From positions 186,001 to 250,000 of the forward strand of contig JABABQ010000067.1 in assembly GCA_014238155.1 (NCBI GenBank): DNA of 64,000 bases, given 5' to 3'. Both the position numbers and the translations under genes were made by a program. This DNA comes from Rhizobiaceae bacterium. Lineage in GTDB: Bacteria > Pseudomonadota > Alphaproteobacteria > Rhizobiales > Rhizobiaceae. Below are positions 38,024 through 48,203 of this stretch, piece after piece; positions within the stretch are counted from its first letter, which is position 1; every line of letters begins with the position of its first letter. The notes beneath the pieces were generated by a model. The model saw nothing but the letters and a program-made list of their open reading frames with translations. It ran no database searches and was not told the DNA's origin.

Positions 38024-38827
38024 TCAAGCGAAAGGCTTGTTTGTTCTGGGTGCCCAGAAAATCAGTTTATCGAGAGTGATATCGATGATGAAACGCAACG
38101 CCACCACCATCAAAACTAGAAGTACGAGTCCGGCGAAAACCGTGTCGGTTTGCATGCGTGCATTGGCCTGATTGATGACATAACCGAGGCCGCCAGACGC
38201 CCCGACCCATTCGCCTACAACTGCACCGATTGGAGCCACTGTGGCCGCTACACGAATGCCTGAAGCGAGAGAGGGCATGGCAGCGGGCATGCGAAACCTC
38301 ATCAAGGTCTGCAGAGGTGAAGCACCATACATGCGGGCAATATCAATAAAATTGCTGTCTGCACGTGCCAGACCGTCGTTGAGAGCGGAGGCAACCGGAA
38401 AATATATGATCAGAGTTGCCATTGCGACTTTGGAACCGAGACCCAGCCCGAACCACAAGACCAAAAGCGGAGCAATTGCGAAGACGGGGAGCGCCTGACT
38501 GGCAATGATGAGGGGCAGCACATAGCGCCGGGCGAGAGCCGAGGCGTTAACGAGCAACGCAGTCGTTACTCCAAATACAGTTCCCAGAACCAAACCGAGA
38601 ATAATCTCGGCAAGTGTTATGCCTGCATGATGCATCAGTGATGTAAATTGCCCGACCAATGCTGACAGCACGCGTTCCGGTCCCGGCAAAATAAAGGGTG
38701 CCGGCTTAAACACAGCCACCGCGACAGCCCACAAACCCACAAGAACAAGCGCTGTTGCGCCCCCGCGCAGCAAACGTACAAACCTGCCGTCACGGCCTGA
38801 CTCTTTCCGCTCGTTGCCAAACAGCAT
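38024..38827 (-). CDS. thiX: ABC transporter permease, thiamine-precursor type (ThiX-like)
   Basis: The protein has a BPD-type permease fold of about six helices with a typical EAA-like loop (NFIDIARMYGASPLQTLMRFRMPAAMPSLASG). The start is uncertain: ATG 38827 gives 267 aa; a TTG at 38887 gives 287 aa with a basic leader. It is the first gene after the TPP riboswitch and upstream of thiY. No ATP-binding subunit gene lies in the operon, since rpoH follows thiY convergently. Confidence 0.88.
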   Translation of the reverse strand: MLFGNERKESGRDGRFVRLLRGGATALVLVGLWAVAVAVFKPAPFILPGPERVLSALVGQFTSLMHHAGITLAEIILGLVLGTVFGVTTALLVNASALARRYVLPLIIASQALPVFAIAPLLVLWFGLGLGSKVAMATLIIYFPVASALNDGLARADSNFIDIARMYGASPLQTLMRFRMPAAMPSLASGIRVAATVAPIGAVVGEWVGASGGLGYVINQANARMQTDTVFAGLVLLVLMVVALRFIIDITLDKLIFWAPRTNKPFA

Positions 38828-38932
38828 GTCGTCCAATCTGGTTTTGATCGAAACCCGTGGGACACGCCTGTGAAGAAAACTGAGCAATTTGACTGGATGA
38901 ACAAAAATTCACCGCTGGCGCCAATACGTCCT

Positions 38933-39031
38933 GTCCCTTCGCCGGCATGACCCGGATCAGGTTCCCGATCGACTAATCGATCAAGGGTCCGGCAATAAGC
39001 CATCTCAGTCGCTACAAACGACACCCCTTGG
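38933..39031 (-). promoter_or_regulatory. TPP riboswitch (THI element)
   Basis: The minus strand carries the conserved thi-box parts in order: GGGGTGTC, GACTGAGATG, ACCCTTGATCG, then GAACCTGATCCGGGTCATGC and CCGGCGAAGGGA. This is the thiamine pyrophosphate aptamer. It precedes thiX-thiY on the same strand, so TPP should switch off the uptake genes. Confidence 0.96.
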
Positions 39032-39088
39032 AACTGGACAAGTTGTGACTAACAAAAGCCCGTATTGCAAGTATTTTTGGACCGCTTT

Positions 39089-40918
39089 TCAGAGTTTGGA
39101 CCACGCCTCAAATACTTCATCAAACACTTTGGCGCCCGGCACACCTTTTTCTATGGTCATCAGCGCCCGGCGCCCCGTACGATATTGCAACGGAATATCA
39201 ATCCAGTCGCGGGATTTCAGCAGAGACTCGTTCTTGGTTCTGGCTTGGTCGAGATTGTTCAAAGCAATAAGGAAAATTCCATCTGCGATTCGGGCTGGCA
39301 CACCGACCAGACCTTCCCCCCGCCCCTGTTCGCTTTGCTTGAGCACAAATCGACTAACCTGTCCGACCGCACCGCCGGAAAAATCATCGGGTACAGCAAA
39401 CACAAGTTCAATCAGGTGACTGGCTGGCAGGGCTTTATCGGCGTTGCGCTTGATCTTCATAATCAGAACAACATTTCGGCCAGGAATCTCAATTTTTGCC
39501 TGTATTGCCGGTTCTTTCGCAGCACCGCTGGCCGGCTCTTCCTCAATTACACTCCAGACGACGCGACCAGCATCAACCGTATTATCAGCAGCCGTCGCTC
39601 CTTCTTCGTAAAGAATGGCGTCCTGGGCAATTGGCAATGTGCCGTTGGTTGGCGGTTCGGTTGTTGGCGGCTCAATCACCGGCTGTAACGTAGGCGGTAC
39701 CGGCGTCGTAGCTGCCGGAATTGCCACTTCTTCACCCTCTGCGTTTAATCGGCTTTCCACCTTTGGCGGCGAAATGCTCTCTTCCGGCACTTCAACTTCC
39801 GGGATAATGGTTATTGTTTTGACCGGTTTGGGACGAGTTGGATCGTCCAGCAAATCGCTCATACCGATTTTTTCGAATACAACCTCTTTGTATATCCAAC
39901 CAGATACGCCCGCGACTCCAACAAGCACCACCGCCAAGGTGATCAATACCCACTTCAAAGCACCCGACTTGCGTTGACGCTGGTTACCACCACTACCAAA
40001 ACCCGGTGCCGGCGGTATTTCCAGTTCGTCGCTTGAACTCGCATCGAATGACTGCTCGAACTCCGGCAGTGCTGCAACAGCCGCCGCTGCATTTGTGGGC
40101 GGGTATGCTGCGTGTTGATCAGCTGCAGGGTCTGTCAGATCAGCTTGCGGAATTGGTGGCCAGTTCGGCTCTTCAACATTCTCGGCAGGTTGCGGATGTT
40201 GCACTTCTGCGGGTAAGGGAATCTCCGTCGGTTCTGGAGGAATTGCTGTTTGGGCCGGATCCATCGCCGGAGGTGCAGGTTGAGAATCCGTTTCGCTACC
40301 CGTCGGATGCGACAGAAATTCCTCGGCCCATTGATCAACAGCAGCATCATTGACCGCCTGCTGTTCGAAGGTCACGGCGGTGTCAACGGCATCAGCAACA
40401 GCGGTCGGCGGCTCCAGAGGTTGAAATTCCGGTGGAGGTGCCACCGATTGAGTTTCATCGACAGCAACGGCAGTGGCGGTCTCTGCTACTTGGGGGGCCT
40501 CTTCCGGCGCAGCTGCCGGGGTGTTGGCAAGTGTCTCTGAAAAACTTGGCTGGGCGGCTGATGCAGGCGCTGATTCCGGCGGTGGCGAAGCAAGCGGAAT
40601 TGGCGGATGTTCATCCTGTACTGTTGACGGCTCGGTTTGCGCTGGTTCTGTGGCTTCAGGCTGAGCTTCTGCCGGCGGCGGGTATCGCAGCACAGGTTCG
40701 GGATAATCGGGATCGTATTCCCTCTCAATCTGGAAAATAGCATATTCCAACTTGTCGAGTTCAGCTGTAAGCGCGTCTCCGGTTACCGCCGGAGATCGAT
40801 TTTCCAACTGCCGTGCAATCGTGGTGCGCGCCCTGTCATAGAGTTTGAACCTCAGTTCGGGCTTAGGCTCGCTAAATCCCGAAAGGGTTCGCAATAGGAC
40901 AGCATGATAATCAGCCAT
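39089..40918 (-). CDS. Pro/Ala/Glu-rich single-pass membrane protein, function unknown
   Basis: The 609-aa protein has an N-terminal helical domain (MADYHAVLLRTLSGFSEPKP, about residues 1-70, with RFKLYDRARTTIARQLENR), a long Pro/Ala/Glu/Gln-rich low-complexity stretch (about 75-320), one membrane helix (GALKWVLITLAVVLVGVAGV, about 325-345), then another Pro-rich linker and a folded C-terminal domain (AKIEIPGRNVVLIMKIKRNA to the end). I do not recognise a named family. The layout suggests an envelope protein joining cytoplasm and periplasm. It lies 62 nt after purA on the same strand. Confidence 0.8.
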   Translation of the reverse strand: MADYHAVLLRTLSGFSEPKPELRFKLYDRARTTIARQLENRSPAVTGDALTAELDKLEYAIFQIEREYDPDYPEPVLRYPPPAEAQPEATEPAQTEPSTVQDEHPPIPLASPPPESAPASAAQPSFSETLANTPAAAPEEAPQVAETATAVAVDETQSVAPPPEFQPLEPPTAVADAVDTAVTFEQQAVNDAAVDQWAEEFLSHPTGSETDSQPAPPAMDPAQTAIPPEPTEIPLPAEVQHPQPAENVEEPNWPPIPQADLTDPAADQHAAYPPTNAAAAVAALPEFEQSFDASSSDELEIPPAPGFGSGGNQRQRKSGALKWVLITLAVVLVGVAGVSGWIYKEVVFEKIGMSDLLDDPTRPKPVKTITIIPEVEVPEESISPPKVESRLNAEGEEVAIPAATTPVPPTLQPVIEPPTTEPPTNGTLPIAQDAILYEEGATAADNTVDAGRVVWSVIEEEPASGAAKEPAIQAKIEIPGRNVVLIMKIKRNADKALPASHLIELVFAVPDDFSGGAVGQVSRFVLKQSEQGRGEGLVGVPARIADGIFLIALNNLDQARTKNESLLKSRDWIDIPLQYRTGRRALMTIEKGVPGAKVFDEVFEAWSKL

Positions 40919-40980
40919 AGGGTCGCCAGTCTTGTGACCGATGATCGGTCAATCAGAAAATTCCAGTGTTAGATGACAAG

Positions 40981-42276
40981 TTAGTCATGAAAAGGGTCTT
41001 CAACAAGTATTGTGTCGTCTCGCTCCGGACTGGTGGACAACATGGTGACCGGAGCACCAATCAATTCCTCCACATGGCGGACATATTTGATCGCCTGAGC
41101 AGGCAATTCATTCCAGGTGCGGGCACCAACGGTTGGTTCTTTCCAGCCTTCCAATGACTCATAAATCGGCACAACCCGCGCCTGTTGACCCTGACTGGCT
41201 GGCAAATGATCTATCGCCTCGCCATCAATTGTATAACCTGTACATATCTTGATTTCATCCAATCCGTCCAAAACGTCCAGCTTGGTGAGGGCAATGCCAG
41301 TTATGCCGTTGGTCGATACCGATTGCCGCACCAGAGCCGCATCAAACCACCCACAACGGCGCTTGCGGCCAGTAACCGTGCCAAATTCGTGGCCTTTTTC
41401 TCCGAGAAACTGGCCAATTTCATTTTCCTGTTCAGTGGGAAATGGACCTTCACCTACGCGTGTTGTGTAGGCTTTGGTGATGCCAAGAACGAAATTCAGC
41501 GAATTGGGCCCCAATCCCGAACCAGCGGCCGCCTGACCAGCAACCGTATTGGAAGACGTTACGAACGGATATGTGCCGTGGTCGATGTCGAGCAGCGTTC
41601 CCTGCGCTCCTTCAAACAAAATACGTTTGCCGTTATGCTTGGCGTCTGCCAACAGTTTCCACACGGTTTCGCGGTACGGCAATATCTGTTCTGCAACTGC
41701 CATCAGTTCATCAAAAATTGTCTGCTCTGCAATCTCGGGTTCGTTGAGGCCACGTAGCAAGGCGTTATGATGGGTCAGCAGTCGGTCGATCTTGCCGCGC
41801 AGAGATTCTGGATTCGACAGGTCCATCACCCGAATCGCGCGCCGTCCGACCTTGTCCTCATAAGCCGGGCCAATACCGCGGCGGGTCGTCCCGATTTTGG
41901 TGCCTGATCTTGCCGCATCCTCGCGCAAGCCATCCAGCTCGCGGTGCAGCGACAGGATTAACGTGGCATTGTCTGCAATTCGCAGGTTTTGCGGTGAAAT
42001 CGTAACGCCTTGCTCTCCCAGCCGGCCAATTTCTGCAACCAGCGCATGCGGATCGATCACCACTCCATTGCCGATTACACCCATTTTGCCCGGACGAACC
42101 ACACCCGATGGCAAAAGACTTAATTTATAACTGACCCCGTCAATTACCAGTGTATGACCAGCATTGTGCCCACCTTGGAACCGGACGACCAGGTCAGCCC
42201 GTTCGGACAGCCAGTCGACAATCTTCCCTTTGCCTTCGTCTCCCCATTGGGATCCTACAACAACCACATTGGCCAT
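40981..42276 (-). CDS. purA: Adenylosuccinate synthetase PurA
   Basis: The 431-aa protein has the GTP-binding [28 protein letters not shown], the IMP-binding [14 protein letters not shown], and [15 protein letters not shown], with RKRRCGWFD near residue 305. It makes adenylosuccinate from IMP, Asp and GTP in AMP synthesis. It is followed by the Pro-rich membrane protein and sits between rpoH and serA as in other Hyphomicrobiales. Confidence 0.98.
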   Translation of the reverse strand: MANVVVVGSQWGDEGKGKIVDWLSERADLVVRFQGGHNAGHTLVIDGVSYKLSLLPSGVVRPGKMGVIGNGVVIDPHALVAEIGRLGEQGVTISPQNLRIADNATLILSLHRELDGLREDAARSGTKIGTTRRGIGPAYEDKVGRRAIRVMDLSNPESLRGKIDRLLTHHNALLRGLNEPEIAEQTIFDELMAVAEQILPYRETVWKLLADAKHNGKRILFEGAQGTLLDIDHGTYPFVTSSNTVAGQAAAGSGLGPNSLNFVLGITKAYTTRVGEGPFPTEQENEIGQFLGEKGHEFGTVTGRKRRCGWFDAALVRQSVSTNGITGIALTKLDVLDGLDEIKICTGYTIDGEAIDHLPASQGQQARVVPIYESLEGWKEPTVGARTWNELPAQAIKYVRHVEELIGAPVTMLSTSPERDDTILVEDPFHD

Positions 42277-42453
42277 GATTATTTAACCTTCATCATTTGG
42301 CGCTGCTTACGGTTTGATTTCCGCCACCGGACGAGGAACGTCAAGGGCAATTGCAGTTTAAATAGCGTCGTCCAAAACAGATATGCAATTTGGCGACCGT
42401 AAACTTCCATTTCGGGCAGTTTGTCACCTGTTGGGCTCGATTCGCAAAGCAGC

Positions 42454-42771
42454 TCAGTCCGGCAGCTCAATGTCATAAACCAGTATGCCAGCCGCACCAT
42501 CTTCGGCAGCGTCAACCAGACCAGCTCCGGCTTTAGCGTGCTCGGCATCTGCCAGATATGTGTCGCGCGCAGCAGGATCAGAAAAATCAACCATAAAACC
42601 GTCGGAATAACCTTTGTCCATACCCACTTCCGGGCTAACGTTTTCGCCGATATGAACGGCCAGGATACCAGGCAGGTGGGCTTGCAGCGCCTTGATGTTG
42701 GTGAAAAGTTCGGATTTATGAGCCTCGGTCACCCCATTTGCGAAATTTATAAACACACAATGTCTGATCAT
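42454..42771 (-). CDS. Dabb-family (stress-responsive alpha/beta barrel) protein
   Basis: The 105-aa protein (MIRHCVFINFANGVTEAHKS, then LPGILAVHIGENVSPEVG, GYSDGFMVDFSDPAARDTYL) fits the dimeric ferredoxin-like Dabb fold. The family has no single function. ATG 42771 is 13 nt after the DUF1479 stop; the frame extends to 42810 but overlaps that gene. The two genes are probably co-transcribed. Confidence 0.82.
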   Translation of the reverse strand: MIRHCVFINFANGVTEAHKSELFTNIKALQAHLPGILAVHIGENVSPEVGMDKGYSDGFMVDFSDPAARDTYLADAEHAKAGAGLVDAAEDGAAGILVYDIELPD

Positions 42772-42784
42772 TATCGTCCTACCC

Positions 42785-44014
42785 TCACAGACCCATCTGG
42801 GCTTTGCCAAGTTCCGTCAGATCATCAATCGTCGCGCGTCCCCGGAAGTCCACTTCGTAGTCTTCCGCAGCAAAGTCGGGGGCGCTTTCGCCAGCCAGAA
42901 ACTTGACCGCCTGCTTGCGAATATAGGCCTCATTCTTGCTGCAACGGGGTGATACGCCGATATAGATCACATTTGCATAGTCTTTGCCTGCATGTTCATC
43001 CGCGACGGAATGCACAACGTCGGGATGCCACCAAACCGTGTCACCCGGTTCGACCGTGGGAATGGAAACCAATCCACCAATGATGTCTGAATGCAATTTA
43101 GGATCAGCCGACAATGCACGACCGGGCACTGCACCACACAAATCATCTTCTGCAATATCATCCTGCAATGCCCGAAGCAGAAAATAAGCGATGCCTCTGG
43201 AGACTGGAATAAGGCTTAGCGTGCCATCGTCAGGCCCCTGCGTCGTCAAACACGTCCACCCCTGAAAAGTCCTGAACATGGAACACACAGCCGGTGAGGA
43301 AAATTCCCGTGTCTGAGTTCTGAAAGTTGCTTTCCACGGGTCATAACTTTGCCAGTCACCTTCGAAAACGGCTCCATAAATGCGCTGATAGGCTGGATCA
43401 AGCCAGCGCTCATAGGAACCGGAATCCATATGAGGGGACAAACCAAGCGTTGTATCGCCGGGCTGCCGACGCCGGGTACGATCAGCATAGGCATAATCAT
43501 TGTCGGGGTCGAATTCATTGCCCATTGGGCCGGTGACATCCCAAAGAGAGTTCAAAAATCTTTTCGTCTGAGCCATGCTATCTGCTTGTCGTGCCATGAC
43601 CTGCGGTTTTGACCAATACAGCCCATAAATCTGGGGGCTGCCCGCCTTCAGCGAACTGAAATACTTATCCAGCCCGGCTTTTTCCTCGGCCTTCGTGAGG
43701 TAGTCGTTGGTTTCGATATATTCGCCAAGTTCCGCGTTCCACTCTTCCGCCTGAGTTTTGGGAAACACTCCGCGAACAATAGCAACACCAGCCTTCTTAA
43801 TCGCCGAGATCGCTTCATCATTGACGCTGCCCGACTGAACTGCTCGGTAATCAACTTCAGGGATATTGGGTCGGCCATTATTTGCGTTGTCGCGGATAGC
43901 CTCGACGTCTCTCATTATCTGGTCGCGGATTGAGCCGAACGCTGTTGTTACGTTTTGCTTGCTGCGCAGATATTTCTTTGCGTCAACAACAAATGAGCGG
44001 ATTGTATCATCCAT
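42785..44014 (-). CDS. DUF1479 (YbiU-like) putative Fe(II)/2-oxoglutarate-type oxygenase
   Basis: The 409-aa protein has an HxD motif in LSPHMDSGSYERW and a distal His in TVWWHPDVVHSVAD, the metal facial triad of a cupin-like oxygenase. DUF1479 proteins such as YbiU have no proven substrate. It forms a pair with the downstream Dabb gene. Confidence 0.85.
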   Translation of the reverse strand: MDDTIRSFVVDAKKYLRSKQNVTTAFGSIRDQIMRDVEAIRDNANNGRPNIPEVDYRAVQSGSVNDEAISAIKKAGVAIVRGVFPKTQAEEWNAELGEYIETNDYLTKAEEKAGLDKYFSSLKAGSPQIYGLYWSKPQVMARQADSMAQTKRFLNSLWDVTGPMGNEFDPDNDYAYADRTRRRQPGDTTLGLSPHMDSGSYERWLDPAYQRIYGAVFEGDWQSYDPWKATFRTQTREFSSPAVCSMFRTFQGWTCLTTQGPDDGTLSLIPVSRGIAYFLLRALQDDIAEDDLCGAVPGRALSADPKLHSDIIGGLVSIPTVEPGDTVWWHPDVVHSVADEHAGKDYANVIYIGVSPRCSKNEAYIRKQAVKFLAGESAPDFAAEDYEVDFRGRATIDDLTELGKAQMGL

Positions 44015-44220
44015 AACTTACTCCCGGGCGTACTCCCTGAACAGTGACTCTGCAAACCCGGCGTGGCAAGCCCGGACTGTTTGTTCAGAGAATTTCGGAG
44101 AACATGTTCGACAATTCAGATTATCTAGGGGCATGACCCCAGTCTGGCTTGAGCTTATGGACTTGTTGGGTTCATACAGTGTGATAAGGCTGGTCCTTCC
44201 TGGTATTTGGAACCTGACTT

Positions 44221-45156
44221 TTGGCTCTCATCCGCAATCCACACCTGTTGCTTGCCCTGACCGCACTCATCTGGAGTGGCAATGCGGTTGCCGGCAAACT
44301 AGCTGTCGGCCACGTGTCACCCATGATGCTAACCATGAGTCGGTGGGCCGTGGCACTGCTGATCATTGGCTTCATTGCGCGTCGAGAGATTCGCACTGAC
44401 TGGAACATCATCCAGAAAAACTGGCTCTATCTGCTGCTGATGGGTGGACTTGGATATACCGGGTTCAATTATTGCCTCTATTCGGGCTTGCAGCACATTT
44501 CCGCCATCAACGTTACGCTTGAGCAAAGCGCCATGCCACTGGTGATATTTATTCTCAATTTTGCAATCTATCGAACCGGGATTACCTGGTTGCAGGTAGT
44601 CGGCTTTCTGCTGACTCTGTTGGGAGTGGTCATCACCGTCAGCTCAGGCCAACCACTCAACCTGCTCACCGGCAAAGGTTCGGGCATTAACATCGGTGAT
44701 GTTTACATGCTTTTTGCGTCGATTTTCTATGGAGGCTATTCGGTCGCATTGCGATCAAAGCCCGACATGAACTGGAAAAGTTTTTTGGCCTGTCTCGTCG
44801 CCGGCGCATTGGTTTTTGCGATCATTGGCGCGTTGGTCGAATTTCAAGCCGGGCAATTACAGATGTCGATGACGCTGCAAGGGATATCAGCAATTCTCTA
44901 TGCAGGCGTGGTTGCGTCTCTGGTAGCCCAGGGACTGTTCATCAAAGGTGTGGAAGCGCTGGGGGCCAACATTGCGGGCTTGTATATCAACTTCGTCCCG
45001 GTATTTGGAGCCATGCTGGCGATCCTCTTGTTAGGCGAACAATTATATCGCTTCCACGCGGTGGCTTTTGTATTTGTGGTTGGCGGCATCATGATCGCGC
45101 AGCGGAAATCGAAAACCAATTCCACCGCGCGACCATCCGCTTCAAACAAAACTTAA
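44221..45156 (+). CDS. EamA-family (DMT superfamily) transporter
   Basis: The 311-aa protein has ten predicted helices in two EamA repeats (LLLALTALIWSGNAVAGKLA and, in the second half, GDVYMLFASIFYGGYSVALR). Members export or import small metabolites; the substrate is unknown. The start appears to be TTG 44221. It ends 4 nt inside the convergent serA gene. Confidence 0.9.
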   Translation: MALIRNPHLLLALTALIWSGNAVAGKLAVGHVSPMMLTMSRWAVALLIIGFIARREIRTDWNIIQKNWLYLLLMGGLGYTGFNYCLYSGLQHISAINVTLEQSAMPLVIFILNFAIYRTGITWLQVVGFLLTLLGVVITVSSGQPLNLLTGKGSGINIGDVYMLFASIFYGGYSVALRSKPDMNWKSFLACLVAGALVFAIIGALVEFQAGQLQMSMTLQGISAILYAGVVASLVAQGLFIKGVEALGANIAGLYINFVPVFGAMLAILLLGEQLYRFHAVAFVFVVGGIMIAQRKSKTNSTARPSASNKT

Positions 45157-46754
45157 ATCGTGAATTCGAGCGGTTTGGCCGAATCGATCTCGGGTGTGTC
45201 CAGGAGTTTTTTCAAAAATTCCTGGGTGACCGGCTGATCCAGCTCGACAAGCGCAATGGCATCACCACCTTCATGATTTCGACCGAGATAGAAATTCGCG
45301 ATATTCAGCCCCTCATCACCAAACATGCCACCCAACTTACCGATAATACCGGGCACATCGCGGTTGGTTGTATAAAGCATGTGAGCTCCGGCTTCCGCCT
45401 CCATATTTATGCCCTTGATTTGGATAAATCGAGGCTTGCCGTCAGAAAAAACCGTTCCGGCAACGGAGCGTGTCAATCCATCGGTGACAACGTTGAGTTG
45501 TATATATCCATCAAAAACACCAGATTTTTCACGCGTCATTTCCAGCAGTTGAATGCCGCGTTCGCTGGCCATGATCGGCGCAGAGACCATGTTTACTTCT
45601 GACACCTGTGCTCGCAGCAAACCCGCCAGTACCGCGCTTGAGAGCGCCTTGGTATTCATCGCAGCGACATGGCCATCATACAGAATTTCGACTTTTTTGA
45701 CCGGAGCATCGGTGACCTGACCAACAAAGCTGCCCAATGTGTCGGCGAGTTTGACAAATGGTGTGAGGCGTGGCGCTTCTTCGGCCGATATTGACGGCAT
45801 ATTGAGGGCATTGGTAACAGCGCCACGCGTCAGATAGGCCGACATCTGTTCGGCAACCTGAAGCGCTACATTTTCCTGCGCCTCCGAGGTTGCAGCGCCA
45901 AGATGTGGCGTGCAGACGACGTTTGGAAGTCCAAACAGCACACTGTCCTTTGCTGGTTCGACTTCAAATACATCAATACCGGCACCGGCTACTTTGCCGG
46001 CGTTAATGGCATCGGCCAAGTCGGCCTCGACGATCAGACCACCCCGTGCGCAATTAACGATACGTACGCCATCCTTCATATTGCTGATTGCCGCAGCATC
46101 AATGATATTGCGTGTTTTGTCGGTGAGCGGCGTGTGCAGGGTGATGAAGTCGGCACGTGGCAGCAATTCGTCCAATTCAACCTTTTCGACACCCAGTTCC
46201 TGCGCCCTTTCCTCGGAAAGGAACGGGTCGTAAGCGATGACCCGCATCTTCATGCCGATTGCCCGGCTGGCGACGATTGAGCCAATATTACCAGCACCAA
46301 TCAGACCCAGCGTCTTACCAGTGAGTTCAACTCCCATGAATTTGGATTTTTCCCATTTACCGGCCTGGGTGGAGGCATCCGCGGATGGTATTTGACGTGC
46401 CACCGCCATCATCATCGACAGGGCATGCTCAGCTGTGGTGATGGAATTGCCGAACGGCGTGTTCATGACAATGATGCCACGGCGAGATGCAGCTTTGAGG
46501 TCAACATTGTCGACACCGATACCGGCGCGCCCGATCACTTTGAGATTGGTGGCTGCGTCGATGAGTTTTTCCGTCGCTTTGGTGGCAGAACGGATCGCCA
46601 GACCATCATAGCCGGCGATTTTTGCAAGCAGCGCTTCCTTGTCCTTGCCGAGATCTGGTTCAAAATCCACGTCGCATCCGTTGTCCCTGAATATCTGAAC
46701 TGCTGTCGGTGACAGGGCATCGGATACGAGCACACGGGGTTTTGTATTGGTCAT
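45153..46754 (-). CDS. serA: D-3-phosphoglycerate dehydrogenase SerA (long, ACT-containing form)
   Basis: The 533-aa protein has the catalytic and NAD domains (IGRAGIGVDNVDL, LGLIGAGNIGSIVASRA, VNCARGGLIVEADL, and CTPHLGAATSEAQ with the catalytic His), an intervening allosteric domain (ASB), and a C-terminal ACT domain (MLYTTNRDVPGIIGKLGGMF) for serine feedback. It oxidises 3-phosphoglycerate in serine synthesis. It lies 69 nt after serC, in one operon. Confidence 0.98.
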   Translation of the reverse strand: MTNTKPRVLVSDALSPTAVQIFRDNGCDVDFEPDLGKDKEALLAKIAGYDGLAIRSATKATEKLIDAATNLKVIGRAGIGVDNVDLKAASRRGIIVMNTPFGNSITTAEHALSMMMAVARQIPSADASTQAGKWEKSKFMGVELTGKTLGLIGAGNIGSIVASRAIGMKMRVIAYDPFLSEERAQELGVEKVELDELLPRADFITLHTPLTDKTRNIIDAAAISNMKDGVRIVNCARGGLIVEADLADAINAGKVAGAGIDVFEVEPAKDSVLFGLPNVVCTPHLGAATSEAQENVALQVAEQMSAYLTRGAVTNALNMPSISAEEAPRLTPFVKLADTLGSFVGQVTDAPVKKVEILYDGHVAAMNTKALSSAVLAGLLRAQVSEVNMVSAPIMASERGIQLLEMTREKSGVFDGYIQLNVVTDGLTRSVAGTVFSDGKPRFIQIKGINMEAEAGAHMLYTTNRDVPGIIGKLGGMFGDEGLNIANFYLGRNHEGGDAIALVELDQPVTQEFLKKLLDTPEIDSAKPLEFTI

Positions 46755-46823
46755 TGGGATATCTTTCGTATAGGCAGCAGACCACCGAACAGCCTTTCGG
46801 CGTGCCTGCTGAACTTGGGGGAA

Positions 46824-47993
46824 TCAAGCTGATTTAGCAGTGGCAAATGCCCAATCGAGCCACGGGGTAAGCGCTTCCAGATCAGAAGCTTCAACCGTCG
46901 CGCCAGTCCAGATGCGCAATCCGGGAGGCGCGTCTCGGTATCCGCCAATGTCAAATGCCACGGCCTCATCGTCCAACAGTTTTGTAAATCGCTTAACGAA
47001 CGCGTTTTGCGCAGCGTCGTCTTGCGTAGCAATATCTGAGTCCACGATCTTCAAACATACAGACGTGTTTGATCTGGTCTGCGGCGCCTCAGCCAGAAAT
47101 TCGACCCACGGTGTTTGGGAGACCCAATTTGCGAGTACAGCGAAATTCGTGTCTGCCAGTGCCCGCAATGCTTCCAGTCCGCCAAGCGACCGGCCCCAGT
47201 TCAAGGCATCAATATAGTCCTCGACGCAGAGCATGGAGGGGGTGTTGATTGTTGCACCGGAGAAAATGCCTTCAATCAACTTACCGTCTTTGGTCAGGCG
47301 GAAAATTTTTGGTAGCGGCCAAGAAGGCGTATAGTTTTCAAGCCGTTCAACTGCGCGCGGAGAAAGAATTATCACCCCGTGGCCACCTTCACCACCCAGC
47401 ACTTTTTGCCAGGAGAATGTCGTGACGTCGAGCTTGTCGAACGGCAGATCCTGGGCAAAAGCGGCAGATGTCGCATCACACAAGGTAAGTCCCTGGCGAT
47501 CGGTGGAAATGAAATCGCCATCGGGAACGCGCACGCCGGATGTCGTGCCGTTCCAGGTGAAGCAGACATCGCTGGCAAAATCGACCTTATCAAGGTCGGG
47601 CAGTTGGCCATACTCCGCACTCAAGCTCGTGACATCTTTCAATTGCAGCTGATTGACCACATCACTCACCCAGCCAGAACCAAAACTTTCCCAAGCGAGC
47701 ATTGTGACGGGTCGAGCGCCCAGCAGCGACCACATGGCCATCTCAAATGCTCCAGTATCGGACGCTGGCACGATGCCAATGCGATAATTGTCAGGCACCT
47801 GCAATACGGTACGGGTCAGATCAATAGCTTGTTGTAGTTTGGCTTTTCCTTCTGCTGCACGATGCGAGCGGCCGAGCGAAGCACCATTCAGCGCAGCCAA
47901 TTCCCAACCGGGGCGTTTGGCACAAGGGCCAGAAGAAAAGCGAGGGTTTTGCGGGCGCACCTGTGGCGCCGCGACGTCAAGTCTTGCTGTCAT
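46824..47993 (-). CDS. serC: Phosphoserine aminotransferase SerC
   Basis: The 389-aa protein begins with [18 protein letters not shown] and has the PLP-lysine segment [20 protein letters not shown] and substrate-binding residues typical of the alphaproteobacterial SerC. It makes phosphoserine from 3-phosphohydroxypyruvate. Its leader carries a serC-type RNA element. serA follows. Confidence 0.97.
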   Translation of the reverse strand: MTARLDVAAPQVRPQNPRFSSGPCAKRPGWELAALNGASLGRSHRAAEGKAKLQQAIDLTRTVLQVPDNYRIGIVPASDTGAFEMAMWSLLGARPVTMLAWESFGSGWVSDVVNQLQLKDVTSLSAEYGQLPDLDKVDFASDVCFTWNGTTSGVRVPDGDFISTDRQGLTLCDATSAAFAQDLPFDKLDVTTFSWQKVLGGEGGHGVIILSPRAVERLENYTPSWPLPKIFRLTKDGKLIEGIFSGATINTPSMLCVEDYIDALNWGRSLGGLEALRALADTNFAVLANWVSQTPWVEFLAEAPQTRSNTSVCLKIVDSDIATQDDAAQNAFVKRFTKLLDDEAVAFDIGGYRDAPPGLRIWTGATVEASDLEALTPWLDWAFATAKSA

Positions 47994-47996
47994 GTC

Positions 47997-48060
47997 CTAT
48001 CCTTCCAGATAGCAAGCCTCTCGTTGGGGAGAGGTGTCCCGCCGCTGGCTTTATTGAAAG
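47997..48060 (-). promoter_or_regulatory. serC leader RNA element (two stem-loops)
   Basis: Upstream of serC the minus strand has a hairpin CCTCTC-CCCAAC-GAGAGG (48034-48017) preceded by GGCGGGACA, and a second hairpin CTATC-TGGAAG-GATAG (48012-47997) whose loop carries the ribosome binding site GGAAGG, 7 nt before the ATG. The order, gene context and sequence match the serC RNA motif described upstream of serC-serA in alphaproteobacteria. The left limit is approximate. Confidence 0.8.
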
Positions 48061-48146
48061 GTGTACATGGCGTCAACAGAAAAGTGGCGCTTTTGACAAA
48101 CTTGATGTCGCCAATTCCAACGGCGAATGGAAAGAGCACCAATAGC

Positions 48147-48175
48147 AAAAGGCCGAAACTCGGTTCCGGCCTTTT
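48147..48175 (-). terminator. Intrinsic terminator of the first porin gene
   Basis: AAAAGGCCG (48147-48155) pairs with CGGCCTTTT (48167-48175); on the minus strand the stem ends in TTTT. It lies 29 nt after the porin stop. Confidence 0.85.
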
Positions 48176-48203
48176 GGGTATTCTGGTGGACTTGACGGGA
48201 GTC

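Noticed and set aside
42279-42590. A 103-codon minus-strand frame between purA and the Dabb gene.
   Set aside because: It overlaps the Dabb gene in another frame and looks like an overlap artefact.
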